From: JBOICV01 sp050740255
GTDB lineage: Bacteria; Pseudomonadota; Gammaproteobacteria; Nevskiales; JBOICV01
Assembly: GCA_050740255.1 (NCBI GenBank)
Contig: JBOICV010000104.1
Span: 1 to 29,958, forward strand
DNA length: 29,958 bases
Direction of reading: 5' to 3'
Below, piece by piece: positions 29,664-29,958 of the stretch. Position numbers and translations under genes: made by a program. Positions within the stretch are counted from its first letter, which is position 1. Every line of letters begins with the position of its first letter. The notes under the pieces are model-generated. The model made no database searches. It worked only from the letters and a program-made list of their open reading frames with translations, and was not told the DNA's origin.

Positions 29664-29958
29664 AAAGAACTCGCGCCGACTGCGTCGTCGTAAGTGTTCC
29701 CGACACTCACGATACCCTCGCAGCTCGCGTACTCGGGGGCGCACACGGCGCCTTCTTAGCGGCCATCCCTGGCCGCTGGCTTTTCATCCCGTCCGGCGCA
29801 GCCGACGATTCGGCAGGATGGCCGAATCGGACAACCACAGGTTGCCCGAAGGGTGATGGGCATGGATGCCCATCATCAACATCACAGGCATCGAGGAAGT
29901 AGCCGCGTAGCGGGCGAAGCCAGGAGGGCGCGCGTCGGCCGTCAGTACAAGGAGGTAC
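29664..29958. other. Repeat-rich region without a convincing gene; SD at the end
   Basis: No open frame here looks like a protein. GATGGGCATGGATGCCCATC (29854-29873) is another palindrome. The last bases contain AAGGAGGT (29949-29956), a perfect Shine-Dalgarno, so a gene may begin just beyond the window on the plus strand. Confidence 0.6.

Noticed and set aside
29608..29856. 82-residue open frame in the repeat island
   Set aside because: It runs through inverted repeats with an Arg/Ser-rich translation and no ribosome site; a repeat artefact.

Overview
The window is GC-rich, gene-dense chromosomal DNA from a proteobacterium, most likely an aerobic gammaproteobacterium that degrades alkanes and stores wax esters (a Nevskiales/Alcanivorax/Marinobacter-like lifestyle). 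This rests on protein resemblance: two alkane hydroxylases (AlkB) with rubredoxins, a Marinobacter-type two-domain fatty acyl reductase, a WS/DGAT acyltransferase, an AroG-type DAHP synthase, FolE2 and a RegB/RegA-type redox two-component system. The genus cannot be fixed from sequence reading alone. I found no tRNA, rRNA, CRISPR array, transposase or phage gene.

Layout. 1-3228 (minus) is a 3'-truncated icmF, a fused B12-binding/GTPase/acyl-CoA mutase gene with GC-rich palindromic repeats inserted in frame at both interdomain linkers. 3341-6818 holds a MITE-like inverted repeat, an ion-channel-like membrane protein, a metallo-beta-lactamase-fold hydrolase, two small secreted proteins (one His/Lys/Gly-rich, one built of Cys-pair repeats) and a MAPEG protein. 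6872-10094 carries a DUF1244 protein, WS/DGAT, and a convergent SDR-Nudix pair. 10244-13725 has aroG, a palindromic repeat block, an overlapping ArsR/AHSA1 pair with two clear operators, and a 7-TM class III nucleotide cyclase. 13786-16929 has the fatty acyl reductase with a HIT protein directly upstream, and a divergent NAD(P)-binding protein. 16931-19490 (minus) has an SPFH/NfeD pair, a DUF4399 exported protein and moaB. 19533-25471 (plus) has hinT, folE2, the RegB/RegA-like pair, exported msrB-msrA, a FFLEELY-like protein and an alpha/beta hydrolase that appears frameshifted at its N-terminus. 25489-29469 is the alkane module: tetR divergent from alkB1, alkB2-rubredoxin fusion, and two overlapping rubredoxin genes missed by a 60-residue ORF cutoff. 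29470-29958 is an array of hairpin repeats with no convincing gene, ending in a perfect Shine-Dalgarno sequence.

How the genes fit together (inference): AlkB1/AlkB2 and rubredoxins would make fatty alcohols from alkanes; the acyl reductase makes fatty alcohols from acyl-CoA; WS/DGAT esterifies alcohols with acyl-CoA into storage wax; IcmF would handle branched or short acyl-CoA intermediates. The RegB/RegA-like pair and the exported MsrB/MsrA sit together and suggest response to redox state. The most unusual items are the repeat-derived linkers in IcmF, the Cys-pair repeat protein, the AlkB2 fusion to an AlkG1-type (not AlkG2-type) rubredoxin, and the differing chain-length gate residues of the two AlkBs.
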